Source: JAFGOM01 sp964605795 | GTDB taxonomy: Archaea; Halobacteriota; Methanomicrobia; Methanomicrobiales; Methanospirillaceae | Assembly: GCA_964605795.1 (NCBI GenBank) | Contig: CAZSDZ010000004.1 | Span: 28,999-92,998 of the forward strand | Direction of reading: 5' to 3' | Length of the DNA stretch: 64,000 bases | Shown: in pieces, positions 24,831 through 33,001 of the stretch | How the letters are laid out: each line of letters opens with the position of its first letter | How positions within the stretch are numbered: position 1 is the stretch's first letter | Translations under genes and position numbers: made by a program | The notes under the pieces: model-generated | What the model was told of the DNA's origin: nothing | The model's database searches: none | The model's input: only the letters and a program-made list of their open reading frames with translations

Positions 24831-25682
24831 ATGGTGATGAAACGATCTGACATGGTACAAAGATGGAGCATCCTGTTCCTGGTATGCGGTATCATCATGG
24901 TATTTTTCGTACCCGGAATACTTGCTACCGAAGCGGCTGCATATGAGGGTACAGAGGATCCGTTCCTGGAAAATCCGGATGCCCTGATGATATATTGCGG
25001 TGCGGGATTGAAGAAACCCATGCAGGATATCGGGGATACATTTACCAATAGTACCGGTATTCCCGTTGTATTCAATTTCCAGGGTTCCGGAGCACTTCTG
25101 ACCCAGATGGAGATCACGCATAAGGGAGATATTTATGTTCCCGGAGGGACTCCTGATTACCAGAAGGCACAGGAAAAAGAGCTTGTGGGAGATCCGGAGT
25201 ACCTGGCATACCATGTTCCCGTGGTTGCTGTTATGAAGGGAAATCCGTTATCTATCACCGATATTACTGATTTCACACGTCCCGGTCTTCGAATCGGACT
25301 TGGTGATACCAAGGCAACTGCCATTGGTGGTGCAGGAGAGAAACTCTTCTTAAAACTTGGAATTCTCGAGGATGTTTCGAAGAACGTGGTTGTACGAACT
25401 GCAACGATCAATGAGCTGGTTACTGCAATGAAATCAGGAAGTCTGGATGCATCACTTTTGACCATGGATCAGATAGACAAAGAGACCATGGATGCAATCC
25501 CTCTGAAAAACGCTGTTGATACGGTTCTCATCATCCCCATCGGAGTGACAACGTTCTCAAAAAATCCCGAGAACGCCGGAAGATTTGTTAATTTCACGTC
25601 ATCAGAGGATGGAAAAGCCTTCTTTGAGAGTTACGGTTTCCCCAGTTACCCAGATGAAGCATATCAGGATGTAAAGCCTTGA
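24831..25682 (+). CDS. modA: Molybdate/tungstate ABC transporter substrate-binding protein
   Basis: Secreted or lipid-anchored binding protein of 283 residues. The N-terminal hydrophobic stretch (ILFLVCGIIMVFFVPGILA, about 14-32) is a signal peptide or anchor. The mature part matches ModA-type periplasmic proteins: YCGAGLKKPMQDIGDTF, FQGSGALLTQMEITHKGD, a central VVAVMKGNP and a C-terminal EDGKAFFESYGF. Molybdate versus tungstate cannot be decided by eye. ATG 24831 is used, with 24837 as an alternative. Methanogens need Mo/W for formylmethanofuran dehydrogenase and formate dehydrogenase. Confidence 0.88.
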   Translation: MVMKRSDMVQRWSILFLVCGIIMVFFVPGILATEAAAYEGTEDPFLENPDALMIYCGAGLKKPMQDIGDTFTNSTGIPVVFNFQGSGALLTQMEITHKGDIYVPGGTPDYQKAQEKELVGDPEYLAYHVPVVAVMKGNPLSITDITDFTRPGLRIGLGDTKATAIGGAGEKLFLKLGILEDVSKNVVVRTATINELVTAMKSGSLDASLLTMDQIDKETMDAIPLKNAVDTVLIIPIGVTTFSKNPENAGRFVNFTSSEDGKAFFESYGFPSYPDEAYQDVKP

Positions 25683-25697
25683 GCAGTAGGGGAGATT

Positions 25698-25734
25698 CAC
25701 CTCTGTCCGAGGTGGATAATATCATTCTTTTTTT
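25698..25734 (+). terminator. Intercistronic hairpin and T-run between modA and modB
   Basis: CACCTC (25698-25703) pairs with GAGGTG (25709-25714) around a 5-nt loop, followed by seven T at 25728-25734. This is likely a partial terminator or mRNA-end hairpin giving more modA than modBC transcript, as is common for binding-protein genes. Confidence 0.5.
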
Positions 25735-25793
25735 GCATGTACGGGTGCGTTCCGGTTATGCAGCCGGAATATGAGATGCGAGGAAGATGGACA

Positions 25794-26606
25794 ATGGGTG
25801 AGAAATTGAGTTCAGACAGACTGTTTTACCCGTTGGCAATGGTTCTCGCGTTCATGACAGGAGGTGTGACACTTCTTGTGTTGGGCAGCCTCTTTTTTTT
25901 CATAAGCCCCCAAAGCCTGGTAAAAACACTGAGTTCTCCTGAGATCGGGTATGCAATTTACCTCTCTTTAGTCACATCAGTCATCTCAACGGTGCTGTGC
26001 GCGATTGTAGCCGTTCCAACCGGGTATATTCTATCCCGGAAACAACTTCCGGGACACCGTCCCCTTGTTATGCTTCTTATGCTGCCCCTCTCCCTGCCCC
26101 CGCTTGTTGCCGGGGTTGCACTCCTTCTTTTTTTTGCACAAACCCCTGTCGGTTCTGCTCTTGAGGAGATGGGAGTGGTGGTGGTCTTTGCCCAGTTGGG
26201 AATCATTGTTGCATTGTGGTTTGTGAACCTCCCGTACCTTATCCGCGTGATGCGATCCTCCTTTGCGATGATCTCTCCGAGGTATGAACATATCGCAAAG
26301 ACACTTGGCTGTAATGATTTCCAGGCGTTCTGGCATATCTCCCTTCCGATGGCCCGGTCCGGTCTGATATCAGGTATGGTGATAACCTGGTCAAAGGCGA
26401 TGGGTGAATTCGGTGCCGTTCTTATGCTTGCCGGTGCAACCCGGATGCATACCGAGACACTGCCAATCGCTCTGTACCTGAACATGGCAACCGGTGATCT
26501 CGATATCGCGATAACGGCATCCTGCATTCTTCTTGGAATCTCTGCATTAACGATCGGTATCTTTGAACATCTCTCTTCCGGAAGTGAGGCGAGCCCTTGC
26601 TTCTGA
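25794..26606 (+). CDS. modB: Molybdate/tungstate ABC transporter permease
   Basis: Inner-membrane permease of 270 residues with six hydrophobic segments. I start at ATG 25794 (MGEKLSSDRLFYPLAMVLAF); the upstream ATG at 25737 would begin just after the T-run. The binding-protein-dependent permease motif is seen in HIAKTLGCNDFQAFWHISLP followed by SGLISGMVITWSKAMGEFGA, the EAA-type loop that contacts the ATPase. The 3' end overlaps modC by 10 nt. Confidence 0.9.
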   Translation: MGEKLSSDRLFYPLAMVLAFMTGGVTLLVLGSLFFFISPQSLVKTLSSPEIGYAIYLSLVTSVISTVLCAIVAVPTGYILSRKQLPGHRPLVMLLMLPLSLPPLVAGVALLLFFAQTPVGSALEEMGVVVVFAQLGIIVALWFVNLPYLIRVMRSSFAMISPRYEHIAKTLGCNDFQAFWHISLPMARSGLISGMVITWSKAMGEFGAVLMLAGATRMHTETLPIALYLNMATGDLDIAITASCILLGISALTIGIFEHLSSGSEASPCF

Positions 26607-27676
26607 TTGATAGCGTCTCACTGGATATTGGAGATTTTCATATCAGGTCTCTTTCTTTCCATCTGAAAAAACCTGAATACTGGGTAATTATCGGGCCGTC
26701 CGGGGCAGGTAAGACCGTTCTTCTTGAGATGATAGCCGGGATTTACAAACCAAGGCAGGGGAGAATTATCCTGAATAAAAGGGATATTACCCATGATCCG
26801 CCAAAAGATCGGCACATTGCGATGATGTACCAGGATATCATGCTCTTTTCCCATATGACTGTGTTAGAGAATATCCTTTTCAGTCTTACGATCAGGAAGA
26901 AGATGGATGGGGATACCAGGCGAATGGTAGATGATCTTGTTTCCATCCTTGGTATCGGTCATTTAATGGACAGGAATCCCACAACCCTGTCAGGAGGTGA
27001 GGCACAACGGGTAGCACTGGCACGAGCATTAATCCAAAAGCCCCTTCTCCTGCTGCTGGATGAACCACTCTCTGCTCTTGATTCCAGGACCCGGGATCGG
27101 TTACGACAAGAGATTTTAAAAGTACACAAGCACCTGGGTATTCCTGTTATCCATATTACCCACCATTTCGAGGATGTCTATGCACTGGCAGATATGGTTG
27201 CCATCATGCAGGATGGTATGATAGTCCAGACCGGAACGCCCGAGGATCTCTTTGCACACCCCAGTACCCCGTATGTTGCCGAGATATGCGGGACCGATAA
27301 TATCTTTAAGGGTGAGGCTTCTGTGGAAGGGAGAGGATCGGTCCTCGATTTAGGCGGCCTTTCTCTTAAGGTAACCACACCATATGCCGGTCCGGTTGTT
27401 GCCGTTCTACGCTCTGAGGATATTATCATCTCGAAAGAACCATTCCATTCAAGTGCCAGGCATACACTCCCGGGAACCGTTCTTTCCCTGATATCTGCCG
27501 GTCCTTTTATACGGGTTACCCTGGATACCGGTATCAGAATGATTGCCATGGTTACCCGGACGAGTTGCGAAGAACTGTCATTATACCCGGACTGCCCGGT
27601 ATATGCTACTTTTAAGGAATCTGCAGTGCATATCATCCCCCTGGAGGAGACAGAAGATACAGGAGAAAACGGTTAG
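26597..27676 (+). CDS. modC: Molybdate/tungstate ABC transporter ATP-binding protein
   Basis: Cytoplasmic ATPase of 359 residues powering the ModAB importer. It starts at TTG 26597, overlapping modB. Walker A GPSGAGKT is at residues 33-40, the ABC signature LSGGEAQRVALARAL near 133, Walker B LLLLDEPLSALDSRTRD near 152, and the switch His in VIHITHHFED. The C-terminal 110 residues form a TOBE/MOP-like oxyanion-binding domain (VVAVLRSEDIIISKEP), which in ModC-type proteins allows inhibition by excess oxyanion. Confidence 0.92.
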   Translation: MLLIDSVSLDIGDFHIRSLSFHLKKPEYWVIIGPSGAGKTVLLEMIAGIYKPRQGRIILNKRDITHDPPKDRHIAMMYQDIMLFSHMTVLENILFSLTIRKKMDGDTRRMVDDLVSILGIGHLMDRNPTTLSGGEAQRVALARALIQKPLLLLLDEPLSALDSRTRDRLRQEILKVHKHLGIPVIHITHHFEDVYALADMVAIMQDGMIVQTGTPEDLFAHPSTPYVAEICGTDNIFKGEASVEGRGSVLDLGGLSLKVTTPYAGPVVAVLRSEDIIISKEPFHSSARHTLPGTVLSLISAGPFIRVTLDTGIRMIAMVTRTSCEELSLYPDCPVYATFKESAVHIIPLEETEDTGENG

Positions 27677-27774
27677 GGATACGGGTATGATACCTCCCTG
27701 ACCGGGTAACGCCATGATAAACAGATACGAAAACTCCACATTCACGGAAAGTAATCATAAGATGGGAAGATTTC

Positions 27775-28320
27775 ATGAACCTGACACAAAAACACAGAGA
27801 ACAATGGAAAGATGCACCCATTATCTTTCATCCGATTGGGATAATTCACTCAGAACATACTGAACACGAAAATACTCCTATCCAGGGGATTTTTAATCCG
27901 TCAGTGGGATATATCGAACTGTTCGAGGAGTTTGCAGCCGGACTAGCTGATATAGAATCGTTCTCCCATATCTATGCGATCTATTATTTTCATCAGGCAA
28001 CCGGGAAAAACCTGGTGCAGAAACCCTTTCTTGACGGAGAGAAAGAGCGTGGGATTTTTGCCATTCGTCATTTCAACAGACCGAACGCCATAGGACTCTC
28101 TATCATGGAATTGCGAAAGGTTTCCGGTACCATTCTTACGGTATCAGGTGTTGATGTGCTGGACGGGACTCCGCTTCTGGATATCAAACCGTATGTACGG
28201 CAGTTTGATCATCGCGAGGAGGTAGTAAGTGGATGGGTTGATAATCAGCACCTACTCGATATCGGCGAATGGAACAGTACTCCAAAAGAACTTCGGCAAA
28301 GGGACCGGACCAAAAAATGA
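27775..28320 (+). CDS. TrmO/TsaA-family (UPF0066) protein, putative tRNA m6t6A37 methyltransferase
   Basis: A 181-residue protein of the YaeB/TsaA family. Family motifs visible are FHPIGIIHSEHTEHENTPIQ, GIFNPSVGYIELFEEFAAGL, DIESFSHIYAIYYFH, RGIFAIRHFNRPNAIGLS and LDGTPLLDIKPYVRQFD. Bacterial TrmO methylates t6A37 in tRNA using SAM through an unusual beta-barrel fold; archaeal short forms are related but their substrate is less certain. It lies 98 nt after modC, and may be independent of it. Confidence 0.82.
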   Translation: MNLTQKHREQWKDAPIIFHPIGIIHSEHTEHENTPIQGIFNPSVGYIELFEEFAAGLADIESFSHIYAIYYFHQATGKNLVQKPFLDGEKERGIFAIRHFNRPNAIGLSIMELRKVSGTILTVSGVDVLDGTPLLDIKPYVRQFDHREEVVSGWVDNQHLLDIGEWNSTPKELRQRDRTKK

Positions 28321-28362
28321 AGGGTACCACGATGGTGCTTGAGTATTTTAGGGACTGCGTTT

Positions 28363-29682
28363 TTATCCTGAACTCTCTTCCCCACAATAGCGGAAGAGCA
28401 GATCGGTTGCAGCCCTGATATCAGATCCCTGCTGTTTTGCCTCACAAAGATAGGCTGAGAAGATATCGTCAGTCACGAGACGGAGAACCGGTTTGCTCAT
28501 GTCTGCATGGATCATGAGATCAAATGCACGGGCTTCTGCTTCGGTCAGGTGCAGGGATGCATATTCCCCCTCATGGGGAGTATATACCAGGTTCTCATCC
28601 CGGTTTATCTCAAGAACCATCGTTCCCAGCGGTGTATGCGGGATTGGTTCGGCAATGCTTACAAAGACATCTTCTAGTGCATTTCGCGAAAGAAAATCTT
28701 TTGTCATAAGAAAGTCTTCTTTTGTCTCACCCGGGTATCCGCATATCAGGCTCCCGGCAGCATGAACACCAGACTGGCGGCATCTCTCGATTGCTTCTTC
28801 TGCCTGCTCTATGGTTATCCCTTTTCTGATACAATCAAGCATCTTCTGACTCCCGGATTCAATTCCGAAAAAGACCCAGCCAACCGTATGGTTTCGGATT
28901 GCCTCAAGAACCTCATCGGTAATACAGTCTACCCTGATATCAGGACAGGAGACATTTTTTGGCCCCATTATCCCTGATAAACCCTCGAGCAGTTCGAAGA
29001 AAGCATCGGTATCAAGTGTGTTGTTATGGGACTGGTAGAGTGATCCGGTACCCCCGCTGATGGCTACCCGTTCCACTCCTTTCTCTTTAAAAGCCCGCAC
29101 CTCGTTTAAGATCGGTTCGATATCACGGCTTCTTATCTTTCTGCCAAAAAAGAGGGGTACCTGGCAGAATCCACACCTGCCGAAACATCCCCGGTGAGTC
29201 TCGATATAGACATTCGCCCCCCTGATACTCTGGTTCCTGATGTCATCAGGGATCAGGGGAACGGGATGTTCTATCTCTGTCATCCGTACCCGTTCTGTTA
29301 AGAGAAGAGTCCCGTCTGAGCGGTACATGCAGTTTGGAGCCTGGGAAGGGTCTCCGGTTTTCAGCAGTACCGGTATTGCCGGTTCTCCTTCACCGGTCAC
29401 CACAGCATCGGGGTTGAGTTCGCCAAAGACAATATCAGGATATGCCGAGACCGGTCCCCCGATATAGCATCGTGTTCCCTTCTCTCTACCGGTTCTGATT
29501 GCCTCTTTTACGAGTGGGTTTAACAGGTGCTGGGTTGAGTAGAGAGAGAGAAAGAGAATATCGCAATCAATCGCATGAAGATCTCTCTCTATTGTTACCT
29601 CATAGCCCAGATCCCTGATGATCCCTCCGATAAGCATTGCTCCATAGGTGTAGATACCTGGTGAACAGACCGTGACCTTCAT
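28363..29682 (-). CDS. Cobalamin-type radical SAM protein next to mtr; candidate MCR-modifying methylase
   Basis: A 439-residue protein with an N-terminal B12-binding-like Rossmann domain (MKVTVCSPGIYTYGAMLIGG; no DxHxxG base-on motif) and a radical SAM domain with CFGRCGFCQVP near residue 170, then VAISGGTGSLYQS, FFGIESGSQKMLDCIRKG and GSLICGYPGETKEDF. Class B radical SAM methylases install methyl groups on unactivated carbons, and one such enzyme makes 2-methylglutamine in McrA. Position beside mtr/mcr makes this a candidate for an McrA modification enzyme; that assignment is inference. It has its own TATA-type promoter. Confidence 0.8.
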   Translation of the reverse strand: MKVTVCSPGIYTYGAMLIGGIIRDLGYEVTIERDLHAIDCDILFLSLYSTQHLLNPLVKEAIRTGREKGTRCYIGGPVSAYPDIVFGELNPDAVVTGEGEPAIPVLLKTGDPSQAPNCMYRSDGTLLLTERVRMTEIEHPVPLIPDDIRNQSIRGANVYIETHRGCFGRCGFCQVPLFFGRKIRSRDIEPILNEVRAFKEKGVERVAISGGTGSLYQSHNNTLDTDAFFELLEGLSGIMGPKNVSCPDIRVDCITDEVLEAIRNHTVGWVFFGIESGSQKMLDCIRKGITIEQAEEAIERCRQSGVHAAGSLICGYPGETKEDFLMTKDFLSRNALEDVFVSIAEPIPHTPLGTMVLEINRDENLVYTPHEGEYASLHLTEAEARAFDLMIHADMSKPVLRLVTDDIFSAYLCEAKQQGSDIRAATDLLFRYCGEESSG

Positions 29683-29720
29683 GTATATCCTGTAGATTGA
29701 ACCGGTCCCCTGGATTCCGG

Positions 29721-29730
29721 TTTTTATAAT
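29721..29730 (-). promoter_or_regulatory. TATA box of the radical SAM gene at 29682
   Basis: ATTATAAAAA on the minus strand, about 40-48 nt before the ATG at 29682, would give a leader of roughly 15-20 nt. The gene is therefore probably not only a read-through product of the mtr operon. Confidence 0.5.
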
Positions 29731-29938
29731 ACAGTGTATCTGGAAAATATAGTCGTTTCGTCTTGTCGTTATCAGGCATAGACTTTTTTTGACACCCCGG
29801 TGTTCGTAGGCATCGGTGATATCCGATTCGGCAGACTCTTTTTCTGGATATAACCCGGGTGGATGAGAAAGAAATCGCAGGTATCGCTGTAGTTAAACCG
29901 GCTGAAGATACCCAGGCCGGATTCGATTAAAACGGCGA

Positions 29939-29946
29939 AAAAAAAG
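29939..29946 (-). terminator. mtr operon terminator
   Basis: Eight consecutive T on the minus strand (CCCCTTTTTTTTCG) begin 8 nt after the mtrH stop. Oligo-T termination suits an archaeal operon end. Confidence 0.6.
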
Positions 29947-29953
29947 GGGAATT

Positions 29954-30976
29954 TTAGCAGAGCAGGTTTAACGGGTGTTTCTCGATTGCTATGTCGCCAC
30001 CAAGCTCACGGAAGGTCTCGGCAAGGACAATATCGGTAAACGCCATCGCGGTTGCTGCAGCTTCACAGTTCTCAATAGGACCGAACATGATGAGGTCAGC
30101 TCCAAGCGTTGCTGCCATGATGTTACATCCGACATCTGGTGCTGACCATGCAGCCTGCCTGATACCGTCAAGGCCACCAAAGTGGTGGTGAGCCATCTGT
30201 TCGAGGAGAACTCCTGAATCGGTGTACCGGTCGATAAGACCTCCCTTTCTCCAGCGTTTCAGCCAGGTCCATGAGACGGTCATGTTGTGGTAGGCACCAC
30301 CGGTTGGGAGCCCGTGAATTGCCTTGCAGGCAAGGATCTCACGGAACGAACCGCCGGAACCAAGGCCGAGCGGAGTTGCTGCGGTATCAAGGATGGGCCT
30401 TGTGATACCACATTCCTCTGCAATACCTATCATGGACTTCTCCTGTCCTGCAACGCCTCCCTCGGTGAGCACCTTCTCACGTCCACGGACGCTCGGGTCA
30501 CCAGGGTTAAACGCGAGAACGATTGCCGAGTTGACATCACTCTTCTTGAGCGCTTCCATGTTCTCGGGTCCGATGGATCCGTTGATAGAGTTGTACACAG
30601 CACGATCGGCAATACCGATCTCAGTGACGTATTTACAGGCATGGGCGAGCGTTTCCGGAGCTGATGAGTCCATTAAGAATGGGAACTGGTCATCAATCTC
30701 GGTAAACCAGTTAAAGTAGTTCTCAAACGCCTCAGGGTATTCTGCAATTATCTGGCAGAAATACCAGTGCCCTGTCTCGTCATACAGTTCAAGACAACGA
30801 TTCCAGAGTGCTTCCGCACGTGGTTTGTCAATCTCGCCTGTGTGCTCATTCAGTACAGTCTCGTGCTTGTTATAAAAGATTGATGCACCAAGAGCACGTG
30901 GGTACTCTCCTGGCTGTCCACCAATCTTATAGCCATTAAAGTCAAGAACGGTCTGTTCTTTCTCAAACCTAAACAT
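29954..30976 (-). CDS. mtrH: Methyl-H4MPT:CoM methyltransferase subunit MtrH
   Basis: Peripheral cytoplasmic subunit, 340 residues, that transfers the methyl group from methyl-tetrahydromethanopterin to the corrinoid on MtrA. It begins MFRFEKEQTVLDFNGYKIGG and contains FLMDSSAPETLAHACKYVTE, DRAVYNSINGSIG, VNSAIVLAFNPGDPSVRGRE and LGSGGSFREILACKAIHGLP. These belong to the TIM-barrel methyltransferase fold related to pterin-binding proteins. It is the last gene of the mtr operon, 60 nt after the MtrA'-MtrG fusion, and is followed by the T8 terminator. Confidence 0.95.
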   Translation of the reverse strand: MFRFEKEQTVLDFNGYKIGGQPGEYPRALGASIFYNKHETVLNEHTGEIDKPRAEALWNRCLELYDETGHWYFCQIIAEYPEAFENYFNWFTEIDDQFPFLMDSSAPETLAHACKYVTEIGIADRAVYNSINGSIGPENMEALKKSDVNSAIVLAFNPGDPSVRGREKVLTEGGVAGQEKSMIGIAEECGITRPILDTAATPLGLGSGGSFREILACKAIHGLPTGGAYHNMTVSWTWLKRWRKGGLIDRYTDSGVLLEQMAHHHFGGLDGIRQAAWSAPDVGCNIMAATLGADLIMFGPIENCEAAATAMAFTDIVLAETFRELGGDIAIEKHPLNLLC

Positions 30977-31036
30977 CTGATAACACCTCGCTTATAAATC
31001 CCAATGTATTCCTTAGTAGAACTTCGGTAACTGGCA

Positions 31037-31750
31037 TCATAATGCGGTAATGATCACGTAAACCATCAGACCTGCAACAATACCATAAAGGATACCGATG
31101 TCACGTCCGACTTTACGTCCGACACGCTGTGCAATCTCAGCATCAGCGAACTCGAGTTTTGTCTCAATTGCGTCCAGCTTAGCCTCAATCTCAAGGAACT
31201 GCGGGTTGGCAGTTGCTGCAAGAGCTTCTCCTGCTCCTCCTTCTTCCTTGATCTCGACAACCATCGGGCCTTCTGCAAACGCATCAGTATCTTTTCCGTT
31301 CAGTTCAGCAATTTTTGCAGAGATCGTACTGATATCTTCACTCTCCATGATGTTGACGATCAGAACCTGATCCTGGAATCGCTTGATGTTCTCTGCTGAA
31401 AGGTTCTCGATAAACGGAATAGCACCTTTTGTCCCGACGATACGTCCCCCGTCGACTCCGTTTGCATGGAGTGCGATTAAGCTCTCACCACTTAAGTGGC
31501 CCTTAACCTCGGTTCCAACGGTCAGGACGTACCTGATGTTCGGGTTTGAGATAACATTTGCAATGACCTTCTCAAGTCCAAGGTTCTCGGTCTTGCAGGA
31601 ACCACAGATTGCAGCCCCTGCAGCACAGATTCCCGCTTCATCAAGATGGGATCCCATGGTAACGACTGCGACAGAACTCTTTGGGTCTCCGGTGTGAAAA
31701 TCACCCTGGACAATTGGCCATCCAGATGCCGGATCTTTCTTTTCTGCCAT
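31037..31750 (-). CDS. MtrA-like corrinoid domain fused to MtrG
   Basis: A 237-residue protein at the position of mtrG. I choose ATG 31750 (MAEKKDPASGWPIVQGDFHT). Residues 1 to about 170 are a second MtrA soluble domain, with only 8 differences from MtrA in the first 116 positions; it keeps His85 in EVKGHLSG, equivalent to the corrinoid-ligating His84 of MtrA. The C-terminal residues from about 180 (LEIEAKLDAIETKLEFADAE, then IAQRVGRKVGRDIGILYG and one membrane helix) are a complete MtrG. No separate mtrG exists here. The complex may therefore carry an extra corrinoid-binding module per MtrG stalk (inferred). Confidence 0.88.
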   Translation of the reverse strand: MAEKKDPASGWPIVQGDFHTGDPKSSVAVVTMGSHLDEAGICAAGAAICGSCKTENLGLEKVIANVISNPNIRYVLTVGTEVKGHLSGESLIALHANGVDGGRIVGTKGAIPFIENLSAENIKRFQDQVLIVNIMESEDISTISAKIAELNGKDTDAFAEGPMVVEIKEEGGAGEALAATANPQFLEIEAKLDAIETKLEFADAEIAQRVGRKVGRDIGILYGIVAGLMVYVIITAL

Positions 31751-31751
31751 T

Positions 31752-31961
31752 TTATGCCCCTCCCAGGAAGAGGACCGGAACAACGAGGATCAGAGAGAAT
31801 AACAGACCCACGATGAATCCAACTAGTCCTGAACCCATGATACCGGATTCCAGCTTGTTCGTTCGTGCGATAAGCTGTGCCTTGAACTTGATGTCATTCA
31901 TCATAGCCATGATGGCGGTCATGCGGACCGGACCGGCCGCCTGATTTGTATCATCTGCCAT
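31752..31961 (-). CDS. mtrF: Methyl-H4MPT:CoM methyltransferase subunit MtrF
   Basis: A 69-residue subunit with a cytosolic N-terminal part (MTAIMAMMNDIKFKAQLIAR then TNKLESGIMGSG) and one C-terminal membrane helix (LVGFIVGLLFSLILVVPVLF). The IKFKAQLIAR...LESGIM pattern is that of MtrF. It lies between mtrA and the MtrA'-MtrG fusion, the standard position in mtrEDCBAFGH. Its function within the Na+-pumping complex is structural and not well defined. Confidence 0.85.
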   Translation of the reverse strand: MADDTNQAAGPVRMTAIMAMMNDIKFKAQLIARTNKLESGIMGSGLVGFIVGLLFSLILVVPVLFLGGA

Positions 31962-31968
31962 TGATTAT

Positions 31969-32700
31969 TCACCCCTGTACCTTCATCAGAAGTAACCCGA
32001 CGATAAGGAACGATATCATCAGTCCTATCATCAGACCTTCGACTTTACCACCGTATACGCCGGCTGCGAACTTGTCACGGTACCCGATATCGGTTACCAT
32101 CATCTGGATGGTCTTTAACCGTGCGGTGATGAGGGCAACCTCTGCTGACATCGGTCTGACCTCTCCACCCGCTTCTGCGGCTCCGGCACCTTCATCCTTG
32201 ATCTCAACGATAAAGGGATCTCCTTCAAATGCCCCCGGATCGCGACCTTTCAGTTCGGCAATCTTGGCTGAGATGGCACCGATATCTTCGCTCTCCATGA
32301 TGTTGACGATCTCAACCTGTTCCTGGAAGCGTTTTATTGCAGCGTCATCAAGGTTCTCGATGAAGGGAATGGCACCTTTTGTTCCGACGATACGTCCGCC
32401 GTCAACGCCGTTTGCATGGAGTGCGATTAAGCTCTCACCACTTAAGTGACCTTTGACTTCGGTACCGACCGTGAGCACGAACCTGATGTTCGGGTTGGAG
32501 ATGACGTTTGCGATAACCTTCTCAAGCCCGAGGTTCTCGGTTTTGCAGGAACCACAGATTGCCGCTCCGGCAGAACAGATCCCCTCCTCATCAAGGTGGG
32601 AGCCCATCGTTACAACGGCAACAGGGCTGTTAGCATCACCGGTGTGAAAGTCACCCTGGACAATTGGCCAGCCACTGGCTGGTGCTTTTTTATCTGCCAT
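31969..32700 (-). CDS. mtrA: Methyl-H4MPT:CoM methyltransferase subunit MtrA
   Basis: Corrinoid-binding subunit of 243 residues. The soluble domain (residues 1 to about 170) has CGSCKTENLGLEKVIANVI, the corrinoid-ligand region EVKGHLSGESLIALHANG with His85, and GTKGAIPFIENL. A C-terminal membrane helix (GLMIGLMISFLIVGLLLMKV) anchors it. MtrA shuttles the methyl group between MtrH and coenzyme M at MtrE. It starts 13 nt after mtrB with the ribosome binding site GAGGTGG. Confidence 0.95.
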   Translation of the reverse strand: MADKKAPASGWPIVQGDFHTGDANSPVAVVTMGSHLDEEGICSAGAAICGSCKTENLGLEKVIANVISNPNIRFVLTVGTEVKGHLSGESLIALHANGVDGGRIVGTKGAIPFIENLDDAAIKRFQEQVEIVNIMESEDIGAISAKIAELKGRDPGAFEGDPFIVEIKDEGAGAAEAGGEVRPMSAEVALITARLKTIQMMVTDIGYRDKFAAGVYGGKVEGLMIGLMISFLIVGLLLMKVQG

Positions 32701-32713
32701 AGTATTTCCACCT

Positions 32714-33001
32714 CTAATGCATCATTGCAAGCATGATCAGTCCTGCAACCGCAAGGCCTACCGCAAGACCATACCATATGGCAGTGATCCCACCGGCATA
32801 GACCAGTGATTTCTCCCTGTGGGGGAACGATGCAAGGAATGATCCCTCACCTGACAAGGATCCAACGATATCGTCTGTGATCTTCTCCAGAAGGTTCACC
32901 TGTTCGACAATGGGCCCGAGAGATTCTCCCTGTGCAGTGACAAACCCTAAGATGGGGTCACAGCCAAGTCCGAATTCTGGTAAGACCGGAATCCAGCTCA
33001 T
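32714..33001 (-). CDS. mtrB: Methyl-H4MPT:CoM methyltransferase subunit MtrB
   Basis: A 95-residue subunit with a cytosolic N-terminal segment (MSWIPVLPEFGLGCDPILGF, then GPIVEQVNLLEKITDDIVGS) and one C-terminal membrane helix (IWYGLAVGLAVAGLIMLAMM). Length, topology and place between mtrC and mtrA identify MtrB. The start ATG shares a base with the mtrC stop. Confidence 0.92.
   Translation of the reverse strand: MSWIPVLPEFGLGCDPILGFVTAQGESLGPIVEQVNLLEKITDDIVGSLSGEGSFLASFPHREKSLVYAGGITAIWYGLAVGLAVAGLIMLAMMH

Noticed and set aside
25958..26527. 189-codon minus-strand ORF over modB
   Set aside because: Antisense shadow of the permease gene with no family features.
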